Source of the DNA: an uncultured Eubacteriales bacterium
Lineage (GTDB): Bacteria; Bacillota; Clostridia; Oscillospirales; CAG-272
NCBI GenBank assembly: GCA_934481325.1
Contig: CAKSPL010000003.1
Span: 1-36,667 of the forward strand
Length of the DNA stretch: 36,667 nt
Reading direction: 5' to 3'
Part shown: piece by piece, positions 25,339 through 33,338 of the stretch
Position numbering within the stretch: position 1 is the first letter of the stretch
Layout of the letters: each line of letters begins with the position of its first letter
Notes under the pieces: generated by a model
Seen by the model: the letters and a program-made list of their open reading frames with translations, nothing else
Database searches by the model: none
What the model was told of the DNA's origin: nothing
Made by a program: the position numbers and the translations under genes

Positions 25339-26273
25339 TGCGGATTCTGTTTATGGGAACCCCGGATTTTGCGGTGTTTTCCCTCCGCGCGCTGACAGAG
25401 CGCGGCGAGGATGTGGTGGGGGTCGTCACCCAGCCCGACAAGCCGAAGGGCAGGGGATATGAGCTGACGCCGCCCCCCGTCAAGGTTTTTGCCGCGGAAC
25501 ACGGAATCCCGGTTTATCAGCCCGCCACGCTGAAAAACGGCGCGTTTGACGGCACGCTGAAAGAAATTTCGCCCGAAGTCATCGTGGTGGTGGCATACGG
25601 AAAAATTTTGCCCGCGTCGGTGCTGAATTTCCCGAAATACGGCTGTATCAACGTGCACGGTTCACTCCTGCCCCGTTACCGGGGTGCCGCGCCGATGCAA
25701 CGCGCGATTCTGGAAGGCGAAAAGGAAACCGGCGTAACCACAATGCAAATGGACATCGGAATGGACACCGGCGATATGCTGCTGACGGGCGTACTGCCGA
25801 TCGGGGAAAACGACGATTTTGAAACCGTACACGATGCGCTGGGTGCGCTGGGTGCCAAGGTATTGCTGGAAACGCTGGACGCCCTGCGGGCAGGCACACT
25901 GGTGCCGAAAAAACAGGACGAGCGCGCCGCAACCTATGCCGCCAAAATCGGCAGGGAGGATTGCGAGCTGCACTTTACGGAAAGCGCGGCGGCATTGCAC
26001 AATCGCATCCGCGCGCTCTCGCCGGTGCCGTTGGCGTTTACGCACACGCCGGACGGCAAGCTGCTCAAAATCCTGGAAAGCCGCGTGTCGGATACTCCGA
26101 AAGGCAATGCGGAGCCCGGCACCGTGGTATCCACCGAGGGAGGCAGAATCACCGTTGCCACCGGCGACGGGTGCATCGCCCTTCTGCGCGTACTCCCGGA
26201 GGGGAAAGGCAGGATGAGTGCCGCGGACTACCTGCGCGGCAGAAAGCTCAACGCAGGCGACCGCCTCGTGTAA
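25338..26273 (+). CDS. fmt: Methionyl-tRNA formyltransferase
   Basis: Formylates Met-tRNA for translation initiation. It has 311 residues. Formyl-transfer residues N105 and H107 lie in CINVHGSLLPRYRGAAPMQ and D143 in GMDTGDML; the C-terminal domain begins near LHNRIRAL. The start overlaps the def stop by one base, linking formylation and deformylation genes. A 9-bp tandem repeat array and stem-loop follow immediately downstream. Confidence 0.97.
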   Translation: MRILFMGTPDFAVFSLRALTERGEDVVGVVTQPDKPKGRGYELTPPPVKVFAAEHGIPVYQPATLKNGAFDGTLKEISPEVIVVVAYGKILPASVLNFPKYGCINVHGSLLPRYRGAAPMQRAILEGEKETGVTTMQMDIGMDTGDMLLTGVLPIGENDDFETVHDALGALGAKVLLETLDALRAGTLVPKKQDERAATYAAKIGREDCELHFTESAAALHNRIRALSPVPLAFTHTPDGKLLKILESRVSDTPKGNAEPGTVVSTEGGRITVATGDGCIALLRVLPEGKGRMSAADYLRGRKLNAGDRLV

Positions 26274-26277
26274 CAAA

Positions 26278-26366
26278 GGACGCGGCGGACGCGAAGGACG
26301 CGGCGGACGCGAGGGACGCGGCGGACGCGAAGGACGCGAAGGACGCGAGGGACGCGAGGGACGCGG
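26278..26366. repeat. 9-bp tandem repeat array after fmt
   Basis: About ten units of GGACGCGRM plus G (GGACGCGGC or GGACGCGAA/AG variants) start 4 bases after the fmt stop and run into the next stem-loop. Three related units occur on the minus strand after livF (144-164), also followed by a stem-loop. Read as protein it would give D-A-K/A/R repeats, but no start or ribosome site supports that. Confidence 0.9.
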
Positions 26367-26367
26367 C

Positions 26368-26655
26368 GGGGGAGCCTTTGCAAAGGCTCCCCCACACCCC
26401 CGCGAAAATCTTAAAAAATAATAGGGAGAGTGCGCCCCCGCACCTGCGGTGGGCAATAGAATGAGAAAGTGCGCCCCCGCACCTGCGGCGAGCAATAGAA
26501 TCAGAAAGTGCGATGCCGCACCTGCGGACTCCGCCTTTGACGGCTGCTGATTGACTCTCGCGTGAATCCGGGTTCACGCGCCAAAAGTCCCGCATTGGTC
26601 GTGTAAAGTTTCGGAAGGTTTCCAAAGGAAACTTTTTTCAAAAAGTTTCCTTTGG
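26368..26655 (+). repeat. Near-complete mosaic repeat element (copy 1)
   Basis: Composite non-coding element. It opens with a 26-bp perfect palindrome (26368-26393), then a conserved ACACCCCCGCGAAAATCT stretch, two and a half 39-bp units (26429-26527), the GACGG-type head (26521-26550), the GTGTAAAGTTTCGGAAGG segment, and a 16-bp perfect stem with a 2-base loop (26622-26655). A collinear copy lies in inverted orientation at 34688-34929. The rest of the gap to 26724 holds an orphan AGGAGG at 26681 and no gene. Confidence 0.85.
26429..26527 (+). repeat. 39-bp tandem units with conserved stem
   Basis: Units begin at 26429, 26468 and 26507, exactly 39 bp apart; the third is cut short. Each contains GTGCG...CGCAC, a 5-bp stem. 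The loop is CCCC in the first two and ATGC in the third, so the stem is kept while the loop changes. Two related units occur inverted at about 34821-34870. Confidence 0.85.
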
Positions 26656-26724
26656 TCTGCTTACGAAAAGAATCTCTGAAAGGAGGTCGGAAAGGGCTTA
26701 ACGGCTTTTTTCCAAAGAAAATTT

Positions 26725-27444
26725 ATGTTTTTCGGCTTGTTTTGGGGGGATTGGACGATTCTCATCGTCATTCCCGGTATTCTTTTTACCCTTTGGGCGC
26801 AAATCCGCGTGAAATCCGCCTACCGTAAAGGTTCCTCAATGCCCCTTTACAACGGGATGACCGGTGCCTCGGTTGCGCGCCGGATTCTCGACAGCAACGG
26901 GCTTTCCCATATCCCCGTGCAAATCATCCCCGGTCAGCTGACCGACCACTATGACCCCCGCTCCAAAACGCTGTCCCTCTCCGAGGCGGTTTATCACGGC
27001 AACAACGTGGCGGCGGTCGGCGTTGCCGCGCACGAGGCGGGTCACGCCCTGCAGGATGCCAAGGGCTACGTGCCGTTGCGCTTCCGCATTGCCATCGTTC
27101 CGGTGTGCAATATCGGTTCCACACTGGCAATGCCCCTCTTTATCATCGGGCTGATTCTCTCCTCCCTTGCCTATATGGGAGACTATCTGATGTTTGCCGG
27201 CATCGCGCTCTTTTCGCTGACCGTGTTTTTCCAGCTGGTCACGCTCCCGGTGGAGTTCAACGCCAGTCGGCGCGCGATGCGATGCCTCTCCGGCTCCGGC
27301 ACAATGTCAAAAGAAGAGCTTCGCGGGGCGCGCAAGGTTCTCACCGCCGCGGCTCTCACCTACGTGGCGGCTCTCGCCGTGGGACTGCTCAGCCTTTTGC
27401 GGCTTTTGGTCATCGCGGGGGCAGGCCGCTCCCGCCGCCGCTGA
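26725..27444 (+). CDS. YugP-type neutral zinc metallopeptidase (membrane)
   Basis: A 239-residue membrane protein of the zinc metallopeptidase family that includes B. subtilis YugP. The zinc site HEAGH is at 103-107, and VEFNASRRA (E177) provides the likely third ligand. About four hydrophobic segments are seen: 8-25, 121-150, 153-175 and 211-233. No ribosome site is adjacent to the ATG (the nearest AGGAGG is 38 bases upstream), and no alternative in-frame start exists between them. The stop overlaps the rsmB start by one base. Substrate unknown. Confidence 0.9.
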   Translation: MFFGLFWGDWTILIVIPGILFTLWAQIRVKSAYRKGSSMPLYNGMTGASVARRILDSNGLSHIPVQIIPGQLTDHYDPRSKTLSLSEAVYHGNNVAAVGVAAHEAGHALQDAKGYVPLRFRIAIVPVCNIGSTLAMPLFIIGLILSSLAYMGDYLMFAGIALFSLTVFFQLVTLPVEFNASRRAMRCLSGSGTMSKEELRGARKVLTAAALTYVAALAVGLLSLLRLLVIAGAGRSRRR

Positions 27445-28736
27445 TGGCAACCGCGGCGCGTGAAATCGCGCGCATTTGCCTTGACCGCGCCGAGGCGGCA
27501 GGGCAGTATTCCAATATCACGCTGGACACGGCACTCACCAGGGCAAGCCTTTCCGAGGCGGACGCCCGCCTTGCCACGGCTCTGTTTTACAGCGTCCTGG
27601 AGCATCGCATCACGCTGGACGCGGTGATTGACGCGCGCGCCACCCTCCCGCCCTCGGCAATCGAGCGCGGAGTGCGGCAGATCCTGCGCCTTGCACTGGC
27701 GCAATTGCTGTATTTTGACCGCATCCCCGACCACGCCGCCATCAACGAGGCGGTGGAGGCGGCTCCGCGGCGTTCCAAGGGCTTTGTCAACGCCCTCCTG
27801 CGGCAGTTCTGCCGGGATGAAAAGCCCCTCCATCTGCCGGAAAAAAACGATTTTCCCGCCTATCTTTCGGTGCGGTATTCGGTCACGCCGCCGCTGGCAA
27901 AGGCTCTTTGTGATTGCTACGGCAGGGAGCGCGCCGAAAGCCTGCTTGCCGCCTTCGCCGTGCCGCCCCCCGTTACCGTGCGGGTCAATACCGCGCGCCT
28001 TTCGGTGGCGGAATTTTTGGCGCGGGTACCGGGGTCTGCCCCCGTAAAACACGCACCGTCCGGGGTCATATTACCCCCGAACACCAAGCTCACCCCCCTG
28101 CTGGAGGTCGGGCTTTGCTTCGTGCAAGACGAGGCATCGCAGATTGCGGTGGCGGCAGTGGATGCCCACCCCGGGATGCGCGTGGCAGACCTTTGCGCCG
28201 CACCCGGCTCCAAGTCCTTCGGGATTGCGGCGGATATGCAAAACACCGGGGACGTGAGGAGCTTTGACCTGCACGAAAACAAAATTTCCCTCATCCGCCG
28301 CGGAAGCGCGGCATTGGGGCTTACCTGCATCACGGCGGCGGCAGGGGACGCCCGCCGCGCCGCAAAAGAGGCACTCGGCACCTTTGACCGCGTGCTTTGC
28401 GACGTACCCTGCTCCGGCTTCGGCGTGATTGCCAAAAAGCCGGAGCTGCGCTATAAAAATCCTGCCGATACCGCAGGACTCTTACCCACCCAACGGGAAA
28501 TTCTTGCCGCGGGTGCGGAATTGGTGCGCCCCGGCGGAGTGCTGGTGTATTCCACCTGCACGCTCTTCCCCGCCGAAAACGAAGAACAGGTGGGGGCTTT
28601 TTTGCAAACCCACCCCGATTTTGCCCTCACGCCCTTTGCGGTGGGCGGCATTTCCTCGGGCGGAGCCCTCACCCTGACGCCCGACCACGACGGCACGGAC
28701 GGCTTTTTTGTCGCCAAATTCACCCGGAAAGGCTAA
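27444..28736 (+). CDS. rsmB: 16S rRNA m5C967 methyltransferase RsmB
   Basis: Methylates C967 of 16S rRNA (E. coli numbering). It has 430 residues. The N-terminal NusB-like RNA-binding domain (about 1-140) precedes the methyltransferase domain. The SAM motif DLCAAPGSKS starts at D249, the first cysteine C323 is in DVPCSGFG and the catalytic C372 in YSTCTLFP. The ATG at 27444 overlaps the metallopeptidase stop (TGATG). An in-frame upstream ATG at 27105 lies inside that gene and is rejected. Confidence 0.95.
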   Translation: MATAAREIARICLDRAEAAGQYSNITLDTALTRASLSEADARLATALFYSVLEHRITLDAVIDARATLPPSAIERGVRQILRLALAQLLYFDRIPDHAAINEAVEAAPRRSKGFVNALLRQFCRDEKPLHLPEKNDFPAYLSVRYSVTPPLAKALCDCYGRERAESLLAAFAVPPPVTVRVNTARLSVAEFLARVPGSAPVKHAPSGVILPPNTKLTPLLEVGLCFVQDEASQIAVAAVDAHPGMRVADLCAAPGSKSFGIAADMQNTGDVRSFDLHENKISLIRRGSAALGLTCITAAAGDARRAAKEALGTFDRVLCDVPCSGFGVIAKKPELRYKNPADTAGLLPTQREILAAGAELVRPGGVLVYSTCTLFPAENEEQVGAFLQTHPDFALTPFAVGGISSGGALTLTPDHDGTDGFFVAKFTRKG

Positions 28737-28739
28737 GCT

Positions 28740-29867
28740 ATGGATTACATACAAAAGGAACGGTCGGAGACCGGACGAGAATTGCTCTCGCTCCTGCCCG
28801 AGGAATTGGAGGAGCTGATGCTTTCCCTCGGAGAACCGCGCTATCGCGCGGGGCAGATTTTCCGCCAGCTGGCGCGGGGAAAAGCCCCGGAGGAAATGAC
28901 CGACATCGGCAAGGCGACCCGCACAAAACTCAGCGCGTCTGCCACCTATTTTCTCCCGCAGGTGGAAAAAAAGCTGGTTTCCGCCATTGACGGCACCGTC
29001 AAGTATCTTTTCCGCCTGTCGGACGGCAATTGTGTGGAAAGCGTGCTGATGCACTATGAACACGGCACCACCGTCTGCATTTCCAGTCAGGTCGGGTGCG
29101 CGATGGGGTGCCGCTTCTGCGCCTCCACCATCGGGGGAAAGGTGCGAAACCTCACCGCGGGCGAGCTTTTGGGGCAGGTGATTGCCGCCGCAAAGGACTC
29201 CGGCGAGAGCATCGGCGGCATTGTGATGATGGGAATCGGAGAGCCACTGGATAACTTTGACAACGTGGTAAAATTCCTGCGGCTGGTCAATCACCCGGAG
29301 GGGCTGAATATCGGCTACCGTCACATTTCGCTTTCCACCTGCGGACTGGTGGACAGAATCGACCGCCTGGCGGAGCTTGGTCTTCCGATTACGCTTTCCA
29401 TCTCGCTTCACGCCGCGGACGACGAAACGAGAAGCGCGATAATGCCCGTAAACAAACGCTGGAACATTGACGCGCTGCTTGCCGCCTGCCGCCGCTATTT
29501 TGCCAAAACCGGGCGGCGCATTTCCTTTGAATATACCCTGATTGCGGGCAAAAACGACAGCACTCAGGCGGCAAAAAAGCTGGCGTTGCTCCTCAACCGG
29601 TCGCTCCGCACGAGAAGCGAAACGATGCCGATTCATATCAATCTGATTCCGGTCAACGAGGTAAAGGAAACCGGCTTTCACCGCGCGGGGCGGGAGGCGG
29701 TTGCCGCCTTTGCCGCCGTGCTGGAGCAAAACGGCATCCGCGCCACGGTGCGCCGCAAGCTGGGGGCGGACATCAACGCCTCCTGCGGGCAATTGCGCCG
29801 TGCCGCGGCAAAAGAAGCCGAAGCGGAAAACGGCGGAAAAGAAAAAACGGCAAACACGCCGTGCTGA
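28740..29867 (+). CDS. rlmN: 23S rRNA m2A2503 / tRNA m2A37 methyltransferase RlmN
   Basis: Radical SAM enzyme that methylates A2503 of 23S rRNA and A37 of some tRNAs. It has 375 residues. The cluster cysteines are C120, C124 and C127 (CAMGCRFC), the methyl-carrying cysteine is C349 in INASCGQL, and GIGEPLDNFDNV is conserved. It starts 3 bases after rsmB. The last 20 residues are a charged extension (AKEAEAENGGKEK). Confidence 0.96.
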   Translation: MDYIQKERSETGRELLSLLPEELEELMLSLGEPRYRAGQIFRQLARGKAPEEMTDIGKATRTKLSASATYFLPQVEKKLVSAIDGTVKYLFRLSDGNCVESVLMHYEHGTTVCISSQVGCAMGCRFCASTIGGKVRNLTAGELLGQVIAAAKDSGESIGGIVMMGIGEPLDNFDNVVKFLRLVNHPEGLNIGYRHISLSTCGLVDRIDRLAELGLPITLSISLHAADDETRSAIMPVNKRWNIDALLAACRRYFAKTGRRISFEYTLIAGKNDSTQAAKKLALLLNRSLRTRSETMPIHINLIPVNEVKETGFHRAGREAVAAFAAVLEQNGIRATVRRKLGADINASCGQLRRAAAKEAEAENGGKEKTANTPC

Positions 29868-29944
29868 AACGGTTTTTTCCTCCGGATTGCAAAAAAAGCC
29901 CCCGAATGGGGTAAAATAACGGCAAAACCGAGAGGAGCGTTGCC

Positions 29945-30118
29945 GTGAAATCCACGCTGAAAAAAATGCCCGAAAACGGGCGGAAAACCGCCGGGAAGAG
30001 TGCCGTGCACCGTTTGCTTATTGCCAATGTACTGGCTTTTCTCTGTCTGCTGATTGTCCTTTCGCTGGTGCTTTGGGCACTGGGACTCTGGAACAGCATT
30101 CTCACATTTTTATTCTGA
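29945..30118 (+). CDS. Small single-span membrane protein, 57 residues
   Basis: A small gene that starts with GTG, preceded by AGGAG 7 bases upstream, and ends 17 bp before rsgA. The product has a basic, glycine/lysine-rich N-terminus (MKSTLKKMPENGRKTAGKS) and one long hydrophobic segment (about 23-50, LLIANVLAFLCLLIVL...). Not recognised as a known family. It takes the place usually held by the PP2C phosphatase and PASTA kinase genes between rlmN and rsgA, though it shows no similarity to them that I can see. A TAAAAT -10-like box lies at about 29913 upstream. Confidence 0.7.
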   Translation: MKSTLKKMPENGRKTAGKSAVHRLLIANVLAFLCLLIVLSLVLWALGLWNSILTFLF

Positions 30119-30135
30119 ACAGGAAAGGAAAACCG

Positions 30136-31245
30136 ATGAAATACGAGGAAACCGGAAGGCTGATCAAGGGCCTCGGAGGGCTGTACGAGGTGCTCTTGGA
30201 CAAGGGCACCTCCCCCGCCTCCGGCGGGAGGATTGAGGCGCGCGCCAAGGGCAATTTCCGCCACGAGGGGACACAGCCCCTTGTCGGCGATCGTGTGCGC
30301 GTGCAATACGATGACACCGCCGTTTCTCATACCGTATCGGGGGATATGACACCCGCGCCGGGGAACGCCGGAGCCATTCCGGGAAACACCGGAGCCGCAT
30401 CGGGCGGTGCGACAACCGTGCCGGGAAACACCGAAGCCGCATCGGGCGGTGCGACAACCGCAACAGCCGCGCCGGGAAACACGGCGAAAAACCGGGACGG
30501 CGGCGGGGCGGTGATTGCGGAGATTCTGCCCCGCAAAAACGCGCTGATCCGCCCGCCGATGGCAAACCTTGATTTTCTGTTTCTCACCGTGGCGGCGGCA
30601 AATCCCGCCCCGATGACCGAAACCGTGGACAAGCTGATCTCCATTGCGGAGTTCAACCGCATCGAGCCGGTGCTGATCATCGGTAAGGCGGAGCTTGCAC
30701 CGGACGTGGCGGAAAGCCTTACAAAACTCTACACGTCTGCGGGCTTTTCGGCTTTTCCGCTCTCGGCAAGAGACGGCGCGGGCGTGGCGGCACTGCGGGA
30801 TTTTCTCACCGAAAAAATGCCAGGCAGAATCGCCGCGTTTGCCGGGGCCTCCGGGGTGGGCAAATCCACCCTGTTGCACGTCCTTTTTCCGGAATTTCGC
30901 CCCGAAACCGGGGAGGTCAGCCGCAAAATCGCGCGGGGCAGGCACACCACGCGGCGGGTGGAATTATACCCCGCGGCGGGCGGTTTTCTTGCCGACACGC
31001 CCGGGTTCAGTATGCTGGATTTTGTGAGATTTGACTTTTTCACAGTGCGGGACCTGCCGGACACGATGCGGGAATTTGCCCCGTATCTCGGTGCCTGCCG
31101 TTATACCAAATGCACCCATACAAAAGAGGAGGGGTGCGCCGTGCTTGCCGCCGTAAGGGATGGAAAAATCGCCAAAAGTCGGCACGACAGCTTTCTTTCG
31201 ATGTACGCGGCACTGAAAAACAAACACGACTGGGGGAAAAAATAA
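30136..31245 (+). CDS. rsgA: Ribosome small subunit GTPase RsgA with repeat insertion in the OB domain
   Basis: Circularly permuted GTPase acting late in 30S assembly. It has 369 residues. After the OB-fold start (KGLGGLYEV...PLVGDRVRVQYDD), residues about 61-124 are a Gly/Pro/Ala/Thr insertion with PGNT-GAASGGATT repeats (42-bp DNA period), absent from ordinary RsgA; the fold resumes at AVIAEILPRKNALIRPP. GTPase motifs: G1 GASGVGKST (237-245), G3 DTPG (287-290), G5 SA in LSARDG. The G4 NKxD position reads GKAE (183-186). Zinc knuckle C321, C326, H328, C334. ATG at 30136 follows AGGAAAGGA. Confidence 0.93.
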   Translation: MKYEETGRLIKGLGGLYEVLLDKGTSPASGGRIEARAKGNFRHEGTQPLVGDRVRVQYDDTAVSHTVSGDMTPAPGNAGAIPGNTGAASGGATTVPGNTEAASGGATTATAAPGNTAKNRDGGGAVIAEILPRKNALIRPPMANLDFLFLTVAAANPAPMTETVDKLISIAEFNRIEPVLIIGKAELAPDVAESLTKLYTSAGFSAFPLSARDGAGVAALRDFLTEKMPGRIAAFAGASGVGKSTLLHVLFPEFRPETGEVSRKIARGRHTTRRVELYPAAGGFLADTPGFSMLDFVRFDFFTVRDLPDTMREFAPYLGACRYTKCTHTKEEGCAVLAAVRDGKIAKSRHDSFLSMYAALKNKHDWGKK

Positions 31246-31889
31246 TGCGCGCGTTCCTTTACATAGGCGGAGAAATCGACAAATCCAATATTACCGAGCA
31301 TCCGAAAGGGGATGACCTGGTCATTGCCGCCGACAGTGGCTGGAACAACGCCGTGGCACTGGGGGAGCATCCCACCCTGCTGGTCGGGGATTTTGACTCC
31401 CTCGGCACCGACCGTCTGCCGGACGGGGTGGAGGTTTATCAGGTTCCGCCGGAAAAGGATGACACCGATACGGAGCTTGCCGTGTCGCTGGCACTCTCGC
31501 GCGGGGCAAAGGAATTGGTGATTGTGGGCGGGCTTTCCGGGCGATTGGATCACACGCTTGCCAATCTTTCGCTCCTGGAGCGGCTCGGCAACGCGCGTGT
31601 GCGCGCCGTCATCACGGACGGCTACAACCGCGTGCGATTCCTCCGGAATGACGGCACCCTGCTTGCGCGCAGTGCGTACCCTTATTTTTCGCTGTTGGCA
31701 ATAGACCCTGTGGTAAAGGGCGTTACGCTGGACGGGTGCAAATACCCCCTGAAAAACGCTAAACTGACACGGGATAACAATCAGCTTTCCGTCAGTAACG
31801 AAATCACGGGCAATTGTGCCCTGGTGGAGGTGCGCCGCGGCGCGGTGTACCTGATTGAATCCCGCGACCGCGCCTTGCAACGGCACTGA
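31245..31889 (+). CDS. thiN: Thiamine diphosphokinase
   Basis: Converts thiamine to thiamine diphosphate. The 214 residues show the family pattern IAADSGWNNAVALGEHPTLLVGDFDSL (27-53), DDTDTELAVSLAL (72-84) and GGLSGRLDHTLANL (95-108). Its start overlaps the rsgA stop by one base; rpe, often between them in Clostridia, is absent. The cofactor made here is used by the transketolase encoded 600 bp downstream. Confidence 0.94.
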   Translation: MRAFLYIGGEIDKSNITEHPKGDDLVIAADSGWNNAVALGEHPTLLVGDFDSLGTDRLPDGVEVYQVPPEKDDTDTELAVSLALSRGAKELVIVGGLSGRLDHTLANLSLLERLGNARVRAVITDGYNRVRFLRNDGTLLARSAYPYFSLLAIDPVVKGVTLDGCKYPLKNAKLTRDNNQLSVSNEITGNCALVEVRRGAVYLIESRDRALQRH

Positions 31890-31941
31890 TCGGTTCACGT
31901 CTTGTTTCGGGTTCTCTCTTCCGAAGTATCGCATCAGCCGG

Positions 31942-32079
31942 CACCTGCGGACTCCGTCTTCGACGGCGGCTGATAGGCTCTCGCGTTACTTTGGCTTTAC
32001 GCACCCAAACTTCGGCATCAGCCGTGTAAAAGTTTTGGAAGGATTCCAAAGGAAACTTTTTGGGGAAAGTTTCCTTTGG
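31942..32079 (+). repeat. Mosaic repeat element downstream of thiN
   Basis: Starts with CACCTGCGG and the GACGG head (31942-31972), followed by the TTTACGCACCCAAA segment, the GTGTAAAAGTTTTGGAAGG segment and a 14-bp perfect stem (32046-32059 with 32066-32079). The stem arm is nearly the same as at 26622 and 34688, but differs from 17203. The intervening 31890-31941 holds nothing recognisable. Confidence 0.8.
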
Positions 32080-32183
32080 CGCGTCCCCCGGGCGGCACAC
32101 CGGCAAATTTCACTTCCGCGTGCGGAAAGATCGGAAAATGTTGGAAAACGGCGCGCGAAATTTTTCCCTCCGCAAACGGCGGG

Positions 32184-32278
32184 TTTTCCACAGTCGGTGC
32201 AAAACCTGTCCCTCGTGATTTTTCCGAGTTTTACACAGTTTCCACAGAGTTTTCCACAGCCCCCTGCGGTTTTCCACA
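32184..32278 (+). promoter_or_regulatory. Cluster of five DnaA-box-like 9-mers
   Basis: TTTTCCACA occurs at 32184-32192, 32250-32258 and 32270-32278; TTTTACACA at 32229-32237; GTTTCCACA at 32238-32246. Four of the five fit TTWTNCACA, all in the same direction. Three are spaced 21 and 20 bp apart, about two helical turns. The cluster lies 139 bp upstream of the tkt -35 box, far from any dnaA/dnaN gene in this window. It may be a DnaA-binding regulatory site. Confidence 0.55.
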
Positions 32279-32416
32279 GGAATTTTCACCGGGGTGTGGG
32301 AAAATCCGCCTTTTCCGGCAGGTTTTCCGATTGCGGAAAGATTTTTTACCGCTCCGCACCCAAAAGCGCGCCCCGCCGTGCCGACGGAAAGAATCCGCAA
32401 ATATCCGAAAAGCAAC

Positions 32417-32445
32417 TTGACACGCGCGCGCGGATGATATATAAT
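32417..32445 (+). promoter_or_regulatory. Consensus sigma-A promoter of the transketolase genes
   Basis: -35 TTGACA (32417-32422), 17-bp spacer made mainly of CG repeats, -10 TATAAT (32440-32445). A leader of about 45 bases contains a perfect 8-bp stem (32460-32467 with 32472-32479, loop CCGA) just before the AAGGAGG ribosome site. Confidence 0.92.
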
Positions 32446-32495
32446 AGATTTGTATCAAATTCCGCCGCCGACGGCGGAAATACAAGGAGGAAACA

Positions 32496-33323
32496 ATGGA
32501 TAAGGCGAAGAAACAGCAGCTTGCCGAAATGGCAAACCGAATCCGGCTTGACATTTTGGAGGAGGTTCACGCCGCAAAATCGGGGCATCCGGGCGGATCG
32601 CTTTCGATTGCGGACGTGATTACATATCTGTATTTTGAAGAAATGAACGTTGATCCCGCCAACCCGCAAAAGCCCGACCGTGACCGGCTGGTGCTTTCCA
32701 AGGGTCATACCGCGCCCGCACTTTACGCGGCACTGGCGGAAAAGGGATATTTCCCCCGCGAGGAGCTGCCGAAGTTGCGCCGTATCGATTCCTTCCTGCA
32801 AGGACACCCGGACATGAAGCACACGCCCGGCGTGGATATGTCCACCGGGTCCCTGGGGCTTGGCATTTCCGCCGCGTGCGGGATGGCTCTGGCGGCAAAA
32901 CTGAACGGCAATCATTACCGCGTGTACACCATCGTGGGTGACGGCGAAAGCGAGGAGGGGCAGGTCTGGGAGGCGGCAATGTTTGCCGCGCATTACAAGC
33001 TGGACAACCTCTGCGTCCTGCTGGACCTCAACGGCTTGCAGATTGACGGTCCCATAACCGAGGTGATGAACCCGACCCCCCACGACAAGAAGTTTGAGGC
33101 GTTCGGCTTTGAGGTATTCACTGCCGACGCGCACAATTTCGATTCGTTGGAAAAAGCATTTACCAAGGCAAAAGCCGTAACCGGAAAGCCCACCGCCATT
33201 ATCCTGAAATCGGTAAAAGGTAAGGGCGTTTCGTTTATGGAAAATCAGGTCGGCTGGCACGGCACCGCGCCGAACGACGAGCAGTATGCCGCCGCCGTAC
33301 GCGAGCTGACGGCAAAGAAGTAA
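32496..33323 (+). CDS. Transketolase, N-terminal (TPP-binding) subunit
   Basis: N-terminal half of a split transketolase, binding thiamine diphosphate in the pentose phosphate pathway. The 275 residues include HAAKSGHPGGSLSIADV near residue 26, SKGHTAPALYAALAEKG and the TPP motif GDGESEEGQ (148-156) with LDLNGLQIDGP. Strong ribosome site AAGGAGG. The partner half follows 15 bp downstream, the arrangement common in Clostridia and archaea. Confidence 0.95.
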   Translation: MDKAKKQQLAEMANRIRLDILEEVHAAKSGHPGGSLSIADVITYLYFEEMNVDPANPQKPDRDRLVLSKGHTAPALYAALAEKGYFPREELPKLRRIDSFLQGHPDMKHTPGVDMSTGSLGLGISAACGMALAAKLNGNHYRVYTIVGDGESEEGQVWEAAMFAAHYKLDNLCVLLDLNGLQIDGPITEVMNPTPHDKKFEAFGFEVFTADAHNFDSLEKAFTKAKAVTGKPTAIILKSVKGKGVSFMENQVGWHGTAPNDEQYAAAVRELTAKK

Positions 33324-33338
33324 GGGGAGGGCGAAACA

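Noticed and set aside
26218..26464. Frames encoding DAKDAADAR or GREGRGG repeats after fmt
   Set aside because: Products of the 9-bp DNA repeat only; no ribosome site, and fmt already ends with a normal stop.
32100..32495. Chromosomal replication origin
   Set aside because: DnaA-box-like sites are present but there is no dnaA/dnaN/rpmH context and no evident AT-rich unwinding region, so only a DnaA-binding cluster is claimed.
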